Of a stretch of DNA of 64,000 bases, positions 18,111 through 25,968 are shown one piece after another. The stretch covers positions 1 through 64,000 of the forward strand of contig DYJL01000017.1 of the NCBI GenBank assembly GCA_020723105.1, written 5' to 3'. This DNA comes from Nitrospira japonica (GTDB lineage Bacteria > Nitrospirota > Thermodesulfovibrionia > UBA6902). The notes under the pieces are model-generated. The model was given only the letters and a program-made list of their open reading frames with translations. It had not been told where the DNA came from and searched no databases. Numbering within the stretch: the first letter of the stretch is position 1; each line of letters begins with the position of its first letter. The position numbers and the translations under genes were made by a program.

Positions 18111-19574
18111 TCAGATATTATATTTTCTTCTGAGGCTGTAAACAGACGGCCTGCTGATTCCAAGAATTCTGGCAACTTTTGAAATATTGTTATTGCAATA
18201 CTTCATAGCTTCTATAAGCTTTTGCTTTTCAATATTGTATCTGACTTCTTTAAGAGACGAAACCTCTTCCATTTTCAGGGCCATCACTTCCAGATCCAAA
18301 TCATCTGGTGTGATAGTATATTCTCTGGACATAACCACAGCTCTTTTAACCTTATTTATTATTTCTCTCACATTGCCAGGCCAATCATAACATTTAATGG
18401 CATCTATCGCTTCTGATGAAAATGTTTTCCTTAAATCCATTTCCCTGGAGAATTTATTCAGAAAATATCTTGCAAGAATCAGTTTGTCCTCTCCCCTGTC
18501 CCTGACTGGCGGGAGAGTTATATTAAAAACATCCAATCTGTAAAAAAGGTCTTTTCTGAACATGCCTTTTTCAATAGCAGTCTTGAGATCGTTATTGGTC
18601 GCTGCTATAAGCCTGACATCTATCTTCTTTCCCCCGTTAGAACCTATTTTTTCGACGATCTTATCTTCAAGAAACCTCAGGATTTTTGCCTGCAGACTTG
18701 GGGACAGCTCGCCGATCTCATCAAGAAAAATTGTGCCGCCATCAGCATATTCAAACTTCCCTATTTTCTGTTTATGTGCCCCAGTAAACGAACCCTTCTC
18801 ATGGCCGAAAAGCTCCGCTTCAAGAAGGCTGTCCGGAATAGCTGCACAGTTGATCGGTATAAATGGTTTATGCCTTCTGGAACTTCTTTCATGAATGGCC
18901 ATAGCTGTCAACTCTTTACCTGTCCCGCTTTCACCTGTAATCAGAACTGGAATATCTAAAGGAGCAACCTTTCTAATCAACGAAAAGACGTTTAACATCC
19001 TGTGGCTGGAGCCTACGAATTCCTCATTAATGTCAAAACTCTTGCCTATCTTTAAAACTTCCACATCAACAAAATTAAGAATTTTATATATATCTTCAAT
19101 CGTAAAAAATTTACTTTTTACAGCAAGTCTGTTAATGAAGGATTCCTTCTCATGTTCAATGATATAATCCTGAGAGTAGAAATTGAGACTCCAGCCACAG
19201 CCATTGCACCTTCTTAGTTTCTGGGCATTCTTGTGCCCACAATAAGGACATGAGATATCATCTTTTATATTTTCTCGTATGTAATCCCAGAGTTTGAACT
19301 TTGCATCTCTATTTAAATTATAAAACCTCGCTGCAACTCCCTTTTCTTCAGAACGAAGCACTTCTCCTAATATCTCAAATTCTCCATAAGTTGGCAATTC
19401 ATATTTCAGGCCTATAATTTTGTTTTCTTCATGGGGGGGGAGCCCTTCAATGAATCCGCCGCCAAGGCTCAAAGACGTAAATTTCGCTTCTGCATGTCCC
19501 TTTGTTTTATTAGGATCATCAAATAATATATTGACTGGCAAATCAACCTTACATCTGACATCTAATCTCGCCAT
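18111..19574 (-). CDS. Sigma-54 activator with PilZ and zinc-ribbon N-terminus
   Basis: A 487-residue regulator. Residues 1-100 look like a PilZ domain (RxxxR at R3-R7 and SLSLGG in place of NxSxxG). A zinc ribbon CPYCG...CNGCGW follows at about 108-128. The AAA+ sigma-54 interaction domain spans about 190-420, with Walker A GESGTGKE and the sigma-54 contact loop GSFTGA (a variant of GAFTGA). A Fis-type helix-turn-helix ends the protein (KVARILGISRPSVYSLRRKY). There is no receiver domain. The likely input is c-di-GMP through PilZ (inference). Targets are unknown; no clear -24/-12 promoter was found nearby. Confidence 0.88.
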   Translation of the reverse strand: MARLDVRCKVDLPVNILFDDPNKTKGHAEAKFTSLSLGGGFIEGLPPHEENKIIGLKYELPTYGEFEILGEVLRSEEKGVAARFYNLNRDAKFKLWDYIRENIKDDISCPYCGHKNAQKLRRCNGCGWSLNFYSQDYIIEHEKESFINRLAVKSKFFTIEDIYKILNFVDVEVLKIGKSFDINEEFVGSSHRMLNVFSLIRKVAPLDIPVLITGESGTGKELTAMAIHERSSRRHKPFIPINCAAIPDSLLEAELFGHEKGSFTGAHKQKIGKFEYADGGTIFLDEIGELSPSLQAKILRFLEDKIVEKIGSNGGKKIDVRLIAATNNDLKTAIEKGMFRKDLFYRLDVFNITLPPVRDRGEDKLILARYFLNKFSREMDLRKTFSSEAIDAIKCYDWPGNVREIINKVKRAVVMSREYTITPDDLDLEVMALKMEEVSSLKEVRYNIEKQKLIEAMKYCNNNISKVARILGISRPSVYSLRRKYNI

Positions 19575-19790
19575 AGCTTACCCCTCTTTAGAAAAACATT
19601 TAACTGATTGTTTTAATTAAGAAATATTTTTCATAAAATAACATAAAAAAAAATACTTGTCAATTAATTTTACAGAATATTTAATCGTTCAGCCTTGCAA
19701 TGATTTTCGAAAGAATTTTAAATAACTTAATTGATTCCGGTGGGATATAAAAATTATGAAGAATGGGCAAAGATTTGATGTCTTAGCTAC

Positions 19791-19919
19791 TTAATGTGAA
19801 CCATGGATAAGTATAGGCAGACATTTAACGCAAACATATAATGCCTCGCTCTTATATTGGCACGAAAGTAATACAACATCTTCACTTGAAATGCCACAAT
19901 TCAAGCATTTGAATTCCAT
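19791..19919 (-). CDS. Small zinc-ribbon protein, 42 residues
   Basis: A short open frame beginning MEFKCLNCGISSEDVV and containing a second pair CVKC (residues 30-33). The two CxxC pairs are spaced as in a zinc ribbon. The ATG lies one base after the stop of the DUF1858 gene, which implies translational coupling. I recall similar tiny zinc-ribbon proteins in anaerobic bacteria but cannot name a characterised family. Probably binds zinc or iron-sulfur in the cytoplasm. The stop codon is TAA at 19791. Confidence 0.65.
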   Translation of the reverse strand: MEFKCLNCGISSEDVVLLSCQYKSEALYVCVKCLPILIHGSH

Positions 19920-19920
19920 A

Positions 19921-20133
19921 TCAATTCTCCATCAGTTTTTTGATTTCATTCACAATCTTTTCTGGATCCATGTTGTGCATTGCAGCACCAAAAGCAATAG
20001 TCTCCATATTGATTCCAGGACATGTAAAACAACCCCCGCCAAAATATTTCTCTATCACCTGTCTTGCTCCCGGCACTGTTTTAATAACATCTCCTATAAT
20101 AGAATTTTTTGTTACTTCGATCTGTGTTGTCAT
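19921..20133 (-). CDS. DUF1858 / hybrid-cluster-associated redox disulfide protein
   Basis: A 70-residue protein matching the DUF1858 helical domain, including the GGCFTCPG motif (CxxC) that marks the hybrid-cluster-protein-associated disulfide group. It has no signal peptide. Such domains occur fused or adjacent to hybrid cluster proteins and redox enzymes and are thought to bind a redox partner. A GGAGG ribosome site lies upstream. An FNR-type palindrome lies about 70 bp before the start codon. The 42-residue zinc-ribbon gene follows immediately. Confidence 0.85.
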   Translation of the reverse strand: MTTQIEVTKNSIIGDVIKTVPGARQVIEKYFGGGCFTCPGINMETIAFGAAMHNMDPEKIVNEIKKLMEN

Positions 20134-20195
20134 TTTATACCTCCATAATAGATGTTCTTTATTTTTTAATTTAAATCACAAAACAAATATGTTCT

Positions 20196-20209
20196 ATGAT
20201 TTGAATCAT
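20196..20209 (-). promoter_or_regulatory. FNR/CRP-family operator upstream of the DUF1858 gene
   Basis: The palindrome ATGAT-N4-ATCAT differs from the FNR consensus TTGAT-N4-ATCAA only at the outer bases. It is centred about 70 bp before the DUF1858 start and overlaps the stop codon of the upstream membrane gene. The surrounding 34 bp match the second site at 21007-21020 at 29 positions. Confidence 0.6.
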
Positions 20210-20616
20210 AAGGTTACTGCCTTGATTGTCTTCAGTAAATTAAATGCAAATAAAAGCACTGACACAAAAGAAAGTAATGCTGATACAATCAGCAATGATT
20301 CAGTAAAATTAGATGCATTTCCCATGGCGCGCAAAGGCCAGCCAGCAGCTAATCCAACAAGCCCCGCATTTGCAAACCAAAACTGTATGTGCATAATTTT
20401 AGGACTGTATATATGCCTCCCGCTAAATTTAGGAAGTATATGATAGCCGACTCCGTAAATCATCATTGACATAAAACCAAGCAGATTAAGATGCGCATGC
20501 GCTGTTACATAGTAACCTGATTCATTCGGACTTAATATCATAATAAAACCAATAACAGCACCTGCTGCGAAATAAATTATACTCATCCTGAGATACCAGA
20601 CAATTATTTTTTCCAT
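20206..20616 (-). CDS. Single-module cytochrome oxidase subunit I-like membrane protein
   Basis: A 136-residue protein with four predicted helices. The segment TAHAHLNLLGFMSMMIYGVGYHILPKFSGR resembles helices of haem-copper oxidase or NO reductase subunit I, and keeps the HxH and a second histidine. Full subunit I has at least 12 helices, so this is a family of short homologues, not a full enzyme and not obviously a truncation. Its neighbours are a DUF1858 protein and an Nfu protein. A role in haem binding or NO/oxygen handling is conjecture. Confidence 0.7.
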   Translation of the reverse strand: MEKIIVWYLRMSIIYFAAGAVIGFIMILSPNESGYYVTAHAHLNLLGFMSMMIYGVGYHILPKFSGRHIYSPKIMHIQFWFANAGLVGLAAGWPLRAMGNASNFTESLLIVSALLSFVSVLLFAFNLLKTIKAVTL

Positions 20617-20641
20617 GTTGCCAACCTCGTTACTTTCTTCC

Positions 20642-20712
20642 TTGTCATCTCTGAGTGAAGCGAGGAATCTCGTCTTAAGATTGCCGCTCTACTCCGTATC
20701 TTGCAATGACAA
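20642..20712. repeat. Imperfect palindromic intergenic repeat
   Basis: A 71-bp sequence bounded by TTGTCAT and CAATGACAA, with internal GAAGCGAGGAATCTCG. Similar ends flank 22020-22081 and the inner arms of 46943-47105, so it belongs to a dispersed family of TGTCAT...ATGACA elements. It separates the oxidase-like gene from the Nfu gene. Confidence 0.65.
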
Positions 20713-20717
20713 TAATA

Positions 20718-20945
20718 TTATCCGACCTGTACAACTGATTTAATTTCAGGCACTTCTTTTCTGATTGTTTCTTCTATGGCATTCTTAAGTGTCAACGTTG
20801 ACATGGGACATCCTGAACATGCACCAGTAAGCCTTACTTTTACCACTCCATCAGGCTGAACCTCGACAAGTTCCACATCCCCGCCGTCTCTCTGAAGCAA
20901 TGGTTTAACTTTGACTAAGACCGCCTCAACTTTTTCTTTTAACAT
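20718..20945 (-). CDS. Nfu-type iron-sulfur scaffold protein
   Basis: A 75-residue protein equal to the C-terminal domain of NifU. The cluster-binding CSGCPMS (CxxC) and the LLQRDGGDVELV motif are intact. It carries or delivers 4Fe-4S clusters in the cytoplasm. Its own upstream region holds the second copy of the FNR-like element about 68 bp before the start codon. GGAGGAG is a good ribosome site. Confidence 0.93.
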   Translation of the reverse strand: MLKEKVEAVLVKVKPLLQRDGGDVELVEVQPDGVVKVRLTGACSGCPMSTLTLKNAIEETIRKEVPEIKSVVQVG

Positions 20946-21006
20946 ATTCTCCTCCTTTTGAGAAACTTAATTTTATTTTATTATAACTTTTATAAAAATA
21001 TATTCC

Positions 21007-21020
21007 ATGATTTCTATCAT
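21007..21020 (-). promoter_or_regulatory. FNR/CRP-family operator upstream of the Nfu gene
   Basis: A second ATGAT-N4-ATCAT palindrome, centred about 68 bp upstream of the Nfu start codon, nearly the same distance as the DUF1858 copy. Flanking TAAGGTTA and an A/T-rich AAATATATTCC stretch are shared as well. It is also about 90 bp upstream of glyQ on the other strand, so it could affect either gene. Confidence 0.6.
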
Positions 21021-21102
21021 AAGGTTATATACATTTAGTTTGACAAACCATTGCCCTTCCCTTTAAGATTTAGTCCACATAATTCATAAGATGGAGCACG
21101 TA

Positions 21103-21975
21103 ATGTACTTACAAGACTTAATATTAACACTGCATGATTTCTGGTCAAAAAAAGGCTGCGTCATTCATCAGCCTTATGATATTGAAGTAGGCGCCGGCAC
21201 ATTCAATCCTGCTACTTTCTTCAGGGTACTGGGGCCAGAACCCTGGAAGACTGCATACGTTGAGCCTTCAAGAAGACCAACCGATGGAAGATATGGTGAA
21301 AATCCAAACAGGCTCCAGCATTATTATCAGTATCAGGTGATATTAAAGCCGTCTCCGCCCGATACCCAGGAGCTTTATTTAAAGAGTCTTTCCGCAATAA
21401 ACATTGAACTCCTTAAACACGATATTCGCTTTGTAGAAGACGACTGGGAATCGCCCACACTGGGAGCCTGGGGGCTTGGATGGGAAATCTGGCTTGACGG
21501 CATGGAAATAACGCAGTTTACCTATTTTCAGCAAGTCGGAGGCATTGAGTTAAAGCCTGTGTCCGTAGAACTCACCTATGGGCTTGAACGCATTGCAATG
21601 TATCTTCAGGAAGCAGATAACGTGTTCGACCTCAAATGGAATAAAGATATCACATATGGAGACATTCATCATGAAACAGAGGTCGAGTTTTCAAAATACA
21701 ATTTTGATGAAGCAGACACAAACCTGCATTTCGTACTTTTTGAAAGATATGAAAAAGAATCTGTCAGCCTTCTGAAAAAAGGTCTTGTACTTCCGGCTTA
21801 TGACTTCTGTCTGAAATGTTCCCACGCCTTCAACATGCTTGATGCACGGGGAGCGCTAAGCGTAACAGAGAGGACCGGATACATAGCAAAAGTAAGGCAT
21901 CTTGCAAGAAGGTGTGCAGAGGGATATCTGAAACTGCGTGAGGAGATGGGGTTCCCGCTGTTAAAGAAAAATTAG
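21103..21975 (+). CDS. glyQ: Glycyl-tRNA synthetase alpha subunit
   Basis: A 290-residue catalytic subunit of the bacterial alpha2beta2 glycyl-tRNA synthetase. Motifs [15 protein letters not shown] and [17 protein letters not shown] are conserved. The frame opens at 21091, but the ATG at 21103 ([10 protein letters not shown]) matches the family's usual N-terminus and has GGAG six bases before it. glyS follows after 131 bp containing a palindromic repeat. Confidence 0.95.
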   Translation: MYLQDLILTLHDFWSKKGCVIHQPYDIEVGAGTFNPATFFRVLGPEPWKTAYVEPSRRPTDGRYGENPNRLQHYYQYQVILKPSPPDTQELYLKSLSAINIELLKHDIRFVEDDWESPTLGAWGLGWEIWLDGMEITQFTYFQQVGGIELKPVSVELTYGLERIAMYLQEADNVFDLKWNKDITYGDIHHETEVEFSKYNFDEADTNLHFVLFERYEKESVSLLKKGLVLPAYDFCLKCSHAFNMLDARGALSVTERTGYIAKVRHLARRCAEGYLKLREEMGFPLLKKN

Positions 21976-22019
21976 GAGTTAATAGCTACTATGGGATAAT
22001 TAAGTGTGAGAACTTAATT

Positions 22020-22081
22020 TGTCACTCCGGCTTGTCCGGAGTCTTTGATTTAAAAAAGATTCCCGACAAGCGGGAATGACA
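22020..22081. repeat. Palindromic repeat between glyQ and glyS
   Basis: A 62-bp element with ends TGTCA and TGACA and two inner hairpins (TCCGGCTTGTCCGGA and TTCCCGACAAGCGGGAA). Such paired hairpins are typical of dispersed REP-like elements. It lies between two cotranscribed genes and may act on mRNA stability. Confidence 0.75.
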
Positions 22082-22106
22082 ACACTACTAACCATATTTT
22101 TTAATT

Positions 22107-24146
22107 ATGACAAAATCACTTTTATTAGAAATAGGTTCCGAAGAAATACCCGCCAGATTTGTTCTCAGAGGTCTTACGATATTAAAAGAAGAGGTTACGA
22201 ATTTTCTTGATAGCGCCTCAATAGAATATGGCACGGTCTCCGAATATGCCACGCCGAGAAGACTTACAATATACATTGAGAACATTCCTGATATGCAAAA
22301 AGACAGGATTATAGAAACATTTGGCCCACCAAAGAAGGTTGCCTTTGACGATAAAGGCCTCCCTACAAAAGCCGCTATCGGTTTTGCAAAATCTCTCAAT
22401 GTCCATGTTGACAAACTTCAGATTGTTAAAACAGATCGGGGAGAATACGTTGCTGCAACTGTCGAGGAAAAAGGTAAAGCAACAAAAGATGTCTTATGCG
22501 ATGGTTTACCAAAAATATTATCGTCTCTTCAACTGCCGAAAACAATGAGATGGGGTGACGGTTCATTGAGGTTTTTCAGGCCGGTTCGCTGGATTGTGGC
22601 AATGCTCGGCAGCGAGGTCTTGTCATTTGAACTTGACGGTATAAAGAGCAGCAATATTTCATACGGTCACAGGTTTCTCTCGCCGGATGCATTTGAGATT
22701 GAAGACCCTTCCGAATATCTATCCCTCCTTTTTAAAAACTGTGTAACTGCAAATCATTCAGAAAGAAAACAATTTATCCTTACAGAGATAGAAAAGATTG
22801 AATCTGATAAAAATCTTAAGGTTCATGAAGATGAGGAACTGGTTGACACAATTACCTTCCTTGTGGAATATCCCACTCTGGTTCTGGGGAGTTTTGATGA
22901 TAAATATCTGGCGCTGCCGAAAGAGCTTCTTATAACTGTAATGAGAACTCATCAGAAATATTTCTCAACCGAAAATAAAGAAGGAAACATCCTTTCTTCT
23001 TTTATTGTCGTAAGCAACACAAAAGCCGAAAACAGCAATATTGTCAGAAAAGGCGCAGAACGCGTTCTTCGTGCAAGGCTTGAAGATGCAAGATTTTACT
23101 ATACAGAAGACCAAAGAACGCCTTTGCAGGATTACACCGAGAAGTTGAAAAAGGTGACTTTTCAGGAAAAACTCGGAAGCATCTACGACAAAGTCGAGCG
23201 CATGAAGTCTTTATGCTCTTTCATTGCAGACAAAATTAACTTTCCATCAAGAGAGAAACTCCTGCGCGCTGCATTGCTTTCGAAGGCAGACCTGGTGACT
23301 GGTATTGTGAGGGAATTTCCCGAGCTTCAGGGTTATATGGGGATGATATATGCATTGAACTCAGGCGAAGACAGAGAAATTGCAGCTGCAATCCATGAAC
23401 ATTATCTGCCTAAATCCGCCGGCGATGCCCTCCCTTCCGGAGAAATAGGCACCATAGTATCGCTTGCCGATAAGACAGACAATATCGCCTCATTCTTTTA
23501 TCTCGGCTTAATCCCATCAGGCTCCGAAGATCCGTTTGCACTAAGACGTCAGGCTGCAGGAATAATAAACATCCTCCAAAATAATGACTATCCACTGTCA
23601 GTAGACACTATCATAGATAAGGCTCTTGAAAATTTATTGGTTGCATCAAATGAGAAACCAATACTCACAAACCAAATACTGCAATTCTTCAACCAGAGAG
23701 TTGAAGGAATGTTATTGTCACAAGGTTACAGCTATGATATCGTCAACGCTGTGCTTGCAGTAAAAGGGTTGAATATGAAAGATCTGAAATGTAGAGTCAA
23801 CACCCTCATGATGTTTAAAAAAGAACCCTCATTCCCGGCCCTTCTTATTGCAGCAAAAAGGGTATACAACATTCTTGTTAAAGCACAGCCCTCAACTGTA
23901 AACCCGGAATTTCTGACCGATTCTGCCGAGAAAGAATTATACAGCACTGTCAGAAAAACTAAAGACCGTGTTTCGGGTGAAGATTTCATAGCATTATTCG
24001 ATCTCGAAAAACATATAAATACATTTTTCGATAGTGTTCTCGTTATGGACAAGGATGAGAAGATCAAAAATAACAGGCTCGCCCTTCTCTTCTCTGTGAA
24101 AAATGTTTTTGATACTCTCGGAGATTTTTCAAAGATAGTGGAATAA
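22107..24146 (+). CDS. glyS: Glycyl-tRNA synthetase beta subunit
   Basis: A 679-residue beta subunit, normal length. The N-terminal LLLEIGSEEIPARF and the middle PKTMRWGDGSLRFFRPVRWIVAM motif are characteristic. The ALLSKADLVTGIVREFPELQG region belongs to the HD-like domain, and a C-terminal anticodon-binding region follows. It assembles with GlyQ to charge glycine tRNA in the cytoplasm. Confidence 0.96.
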   Translation: MTKSLLLEIGSEEIPARFVLRGLTILKEEVTNFLDSASIEYGTVSEYATPRRLTIYIENIPDMQKDRIIETFGPPKKVAFDDKGLPTKAAIGFAKSLNVHVDKLQIVKTDRGEYVAATVEEKGKATKDVLCDGLPKILSSLQLPKTMRWGDGSLRFFRPVRWIVAMLGSEVLSFELDGIKSSNISYGHRFLSPDAFEIEDPSEYLSLLFKNCVTANHSERKQFILTEIEKIESDKNLKVHEDEELVDTITFLVEYPTLVLGSFDDKYLALPKELLITVMRTHQKYFSTENKEGNILSSFIVVSNTKAENSNIVRKGAERVLRARLEDARFYYTEDQRTPLQDYTEKLKKVTFQEKLGSIYDKVERMKSLCSFIADKINFPSREKLLRAALLSKADLVTGIVREFPELQGYMGMIYALNSGEDREIAAAIHEHYLPKSAGDALPSGEIGTIVSLADKTDNIASFFYLGLIPSGSEDPFALRRQAAGIINILQNNDYPLSVDTIIDKALENLLVASNEKPILTNQILQFFNQRVEGMLLSQGYSYDIVNAVLAVKGLNMKDLKCRVNTLMMFKKEPSFPALLIAAKRVYNILVKAQPSTVNPEFLTDSAEKELYSTVRKTKDRVSGEDFIALFDLEKHINTFFDSVLVMDKDEKIKNNRLALLFSVKNVFDTLGDFSKIVE

Positions 24147-24254
24147 GGTCAGGTCTTAACGGAAGGATTTATCAGATAACAGTCCAGATCAAATTTACCC
24201 TGCCGCAGCAAGGCTTCCACTGCCCTGCTCTCCTCAGGTCTGGCTTCAGGGCGT

Positions 24255-24850
24255 CAATTGGAAACTCAACCCCGTTTCCTCAGCCAGGTCAATAAACTCC
24301 GACGGAGGGACCAGGCCCCGGACCGGATGCCGCCACCTTATGAGGGCCTCCACGCCGGCAATCCTGCCGTCCCGCATCTACACTATTGGTTGATAGTGGA
24401 GCAGAAATTCGTTCTGTTTTATCGCCTGCCTGAGGTCCGTCTCGAGCTGCATGCGGGCCAGGGTGCTCACGTACATCCTTTTGTCGAATATCTCATACCT
24501 CCCATTGCCGCTGCTCTTGGCGTAAAACATGGCGATGTCCGCGTCGCGCAGAACATGTTCAGGCCTCTCATATCCAGTTGTGTTGAAGGTTATGCCTATG
24601 CTTACGGAAGTAAATATTTCCCTGCCGTAGCAATTAAAAGGCCTCGATATCATCTCGTGAATGCGCTCCGCAACAGCCACGGCCTCTTTTTCCTCCTTCA
24701 GGTCCTCAAGGAGTATGACGAACTCATCTCCTCCAAAACGGGCGATCGTGAAAAGACGGAAGAGCCGCCTTCATGGGCAGCAGTGGATATCAATCGAGTC
24801 AGTGTCGAGAGGCTTCGTGGTTTTGGCGAGTTCATCCCGGCGTTGAAGTG
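24255..24850 (-). pseudogene. GGDEF-EAL remnant
   Basis: On the minus strand the translation holds a GGDEF core (ARFGGDEFVILLEDL), the end of that domain (ADIAMFYAKSSGNGRYEIFD), then the start of an EAL domain (LLHYQPIV). A TAG follows QPIV, after which the frame continues [17 protein letters not shown] and ends abruptly at AEETGL. The first half of the GGDEF domain is missing, with an in-frame stop just before the surviving part. A linker-like ERRDELAKTTK-type piece precedes it. This is a decayed c-di-GMP enzyme, probably once joined to the PhnD-like gene at 25246-25794. Confidence 0.8.
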
Positions 24851-24934
24851 AAAAAATGTGCAAGCCCCGAAGGCGCAGAGGAAGTCTTTGTGCTTTGTCG
24901 CGCTGCTTCTTTGTTTGACGTGACAGTTACGGAG

Positions 24935-25213
24935 ACAACAACAGGAAAAAACATTTGACCGAAGTGGAAGATGCCTTCAGGACAGAAAAGAACGATCTCG
25001 GCATGAGGCCTCGGTACTGCCCCAAGAAAATTCATTGAGGAGATGCGGGAAGTAAAATCCCTTGATGTATTGCTTCCTGCAAAAGACAATACCATCAGAA
25101 TGAGAGTGGTCTCTACACCTTCAAAAGAACTGAAGGTGCTGCTGCATAGGATGAAAATTCTTATGCCCAATAGAGCGAAGATTATCGAAAATGTAGTGAA
25201 GAAAATCGCCTGA
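24935..25213 (+). mobile_element. Decayed DDE transposase fragment
   Basis: Plus-strand translation gives LTEVEDAFRTEKNDLGMRP, close to the C-terminal glutamate region of IS4/IS1634-type transposases (EVEDAFRxxKxxLGLRP). A shift of frame then leads to a C-terminal piece ending LMPNRAKIIENVVKKIA and a TGA at 25211. Most of the element is gone. It separates the PhnD-like gene from the GGDEF-EAL remnant, so it probably caused the break. Confidence 0.7.
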
Positions 25214-25245
25214 TCTGAAGCGTAATCTATTGAATTAATTTACTT

Positions 25246-25794
25246 TCAACTCTTGAACTGCGGAAGATGGGTTAAATATCCGTCGATATCTTTCACTCCA
25301 TGCCCTTTTAAATAAACGACCTGGAAAATATACCCTGTCGACGTAGCCCTGTCCACAAAGGCAAAGACCCTGCCTTTCATAAGTTCAACGCTGGTTATCC
25401 CGCTGTCTTTCCGCGTAAAAATATACCCCTTGTATGTTGAATTGCCGTCTGGGTTAACAGGTCTTGCAAGTGGCTCGACACCGAGTTTTATGATGGCAAG
25501 GGCCCCGGTAAAACTCCCCCAGAAGGTGCCGTCCATCTTCTCCTGCTGAAACCTTTCGATTATATTCCCGTATCTCGAAAGGACGGAGAACCTGATTTTC
25601 ACGCCCGTCTTTTTTTCGATGTACTTCCCAAGAGGCTCATATCTTTTAAACTGCTTAAAGACATTCTGCTCCGGGATAAGGCCTATGGTAAGCTCTTCGG
25701 CATGCAACAACCCCGAAGAAAAGAAGATAAAAAGAAAAACCGAGATAAAATAATGCATTTGTCTCATATCAGCATTCTTTATACTGTTATTCAA
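25246..25794 (-). pseudogene. Truncated PhnD-like periplasmic sensor domain
   Basis: A 182-residue piece of the phosphate/phosphonate ABC transporter substrate-binding (PhnD) family. It has a signal peptide (about 1-31, ending near LLHAEE), then TIGLIPEQNVFKQFKRYEPLGKY and TFWGSFTGALA, typical of the first lobe. The family usually has about 270-300 residues, and the sequence stops after GHGVKDIDGYLTHL, just beside the transposase remnant. PhnD domains are often the sensor part of larger signalling proteins, so this is likely the N-terminal part of the broken GGDEF-EAL gene next door. The truncated product may still be made. Confidence 0.7.
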
Positions 25795-25875
25795 TTTCTT
25801 TTTATATCGGAATTATTACTAAAAAACTTAAGGTTAAGCGGTCCTTATTCACAGCTTTTTTATGATATTTTTTGT

Positions 25876-25905
25876 TTGAATTTAGGCTTTGTTTTTGTGT
25901 AAAAT
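25876..25905 (+). promoter_or_regulatory. Predicted sigma-70 promoter of ppdK
   Basis: TTGAAT (25876-25881) and TAAAAT (25900-25905) are 18 bp apart, in AT-rich DNA, about 64 bp before the ppdK start. GGGAGGA at 25957-25963 serves as the ribosome site. Confidence 0.5.
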
Positions 25906-25968
25906 AACTGACTCTGTAAGTCTATTTGATTTTCAAACTATAAACCTTTACATTTCGGGAGGATTAAT

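Noticed and set aside
19857-19873. Sigma-54-like TTGGCACG
   Set aside because: The -12 GC element is absent at the required spacing (TAAT follows), and the sequence lies inside the 42-residue zinc-ribbon gene.
24258-24851. 197-residue plus-strand frame
   Set aside because: It is the antisense of the GGDEF-EAL remnant; the minus strand shows clear domain motifs while this translation shows none.
24832-25170. 112-residue minus-strand frame
   Set aside because: It is antisense to the transposase fragment read on the plus strand and resembles no family.
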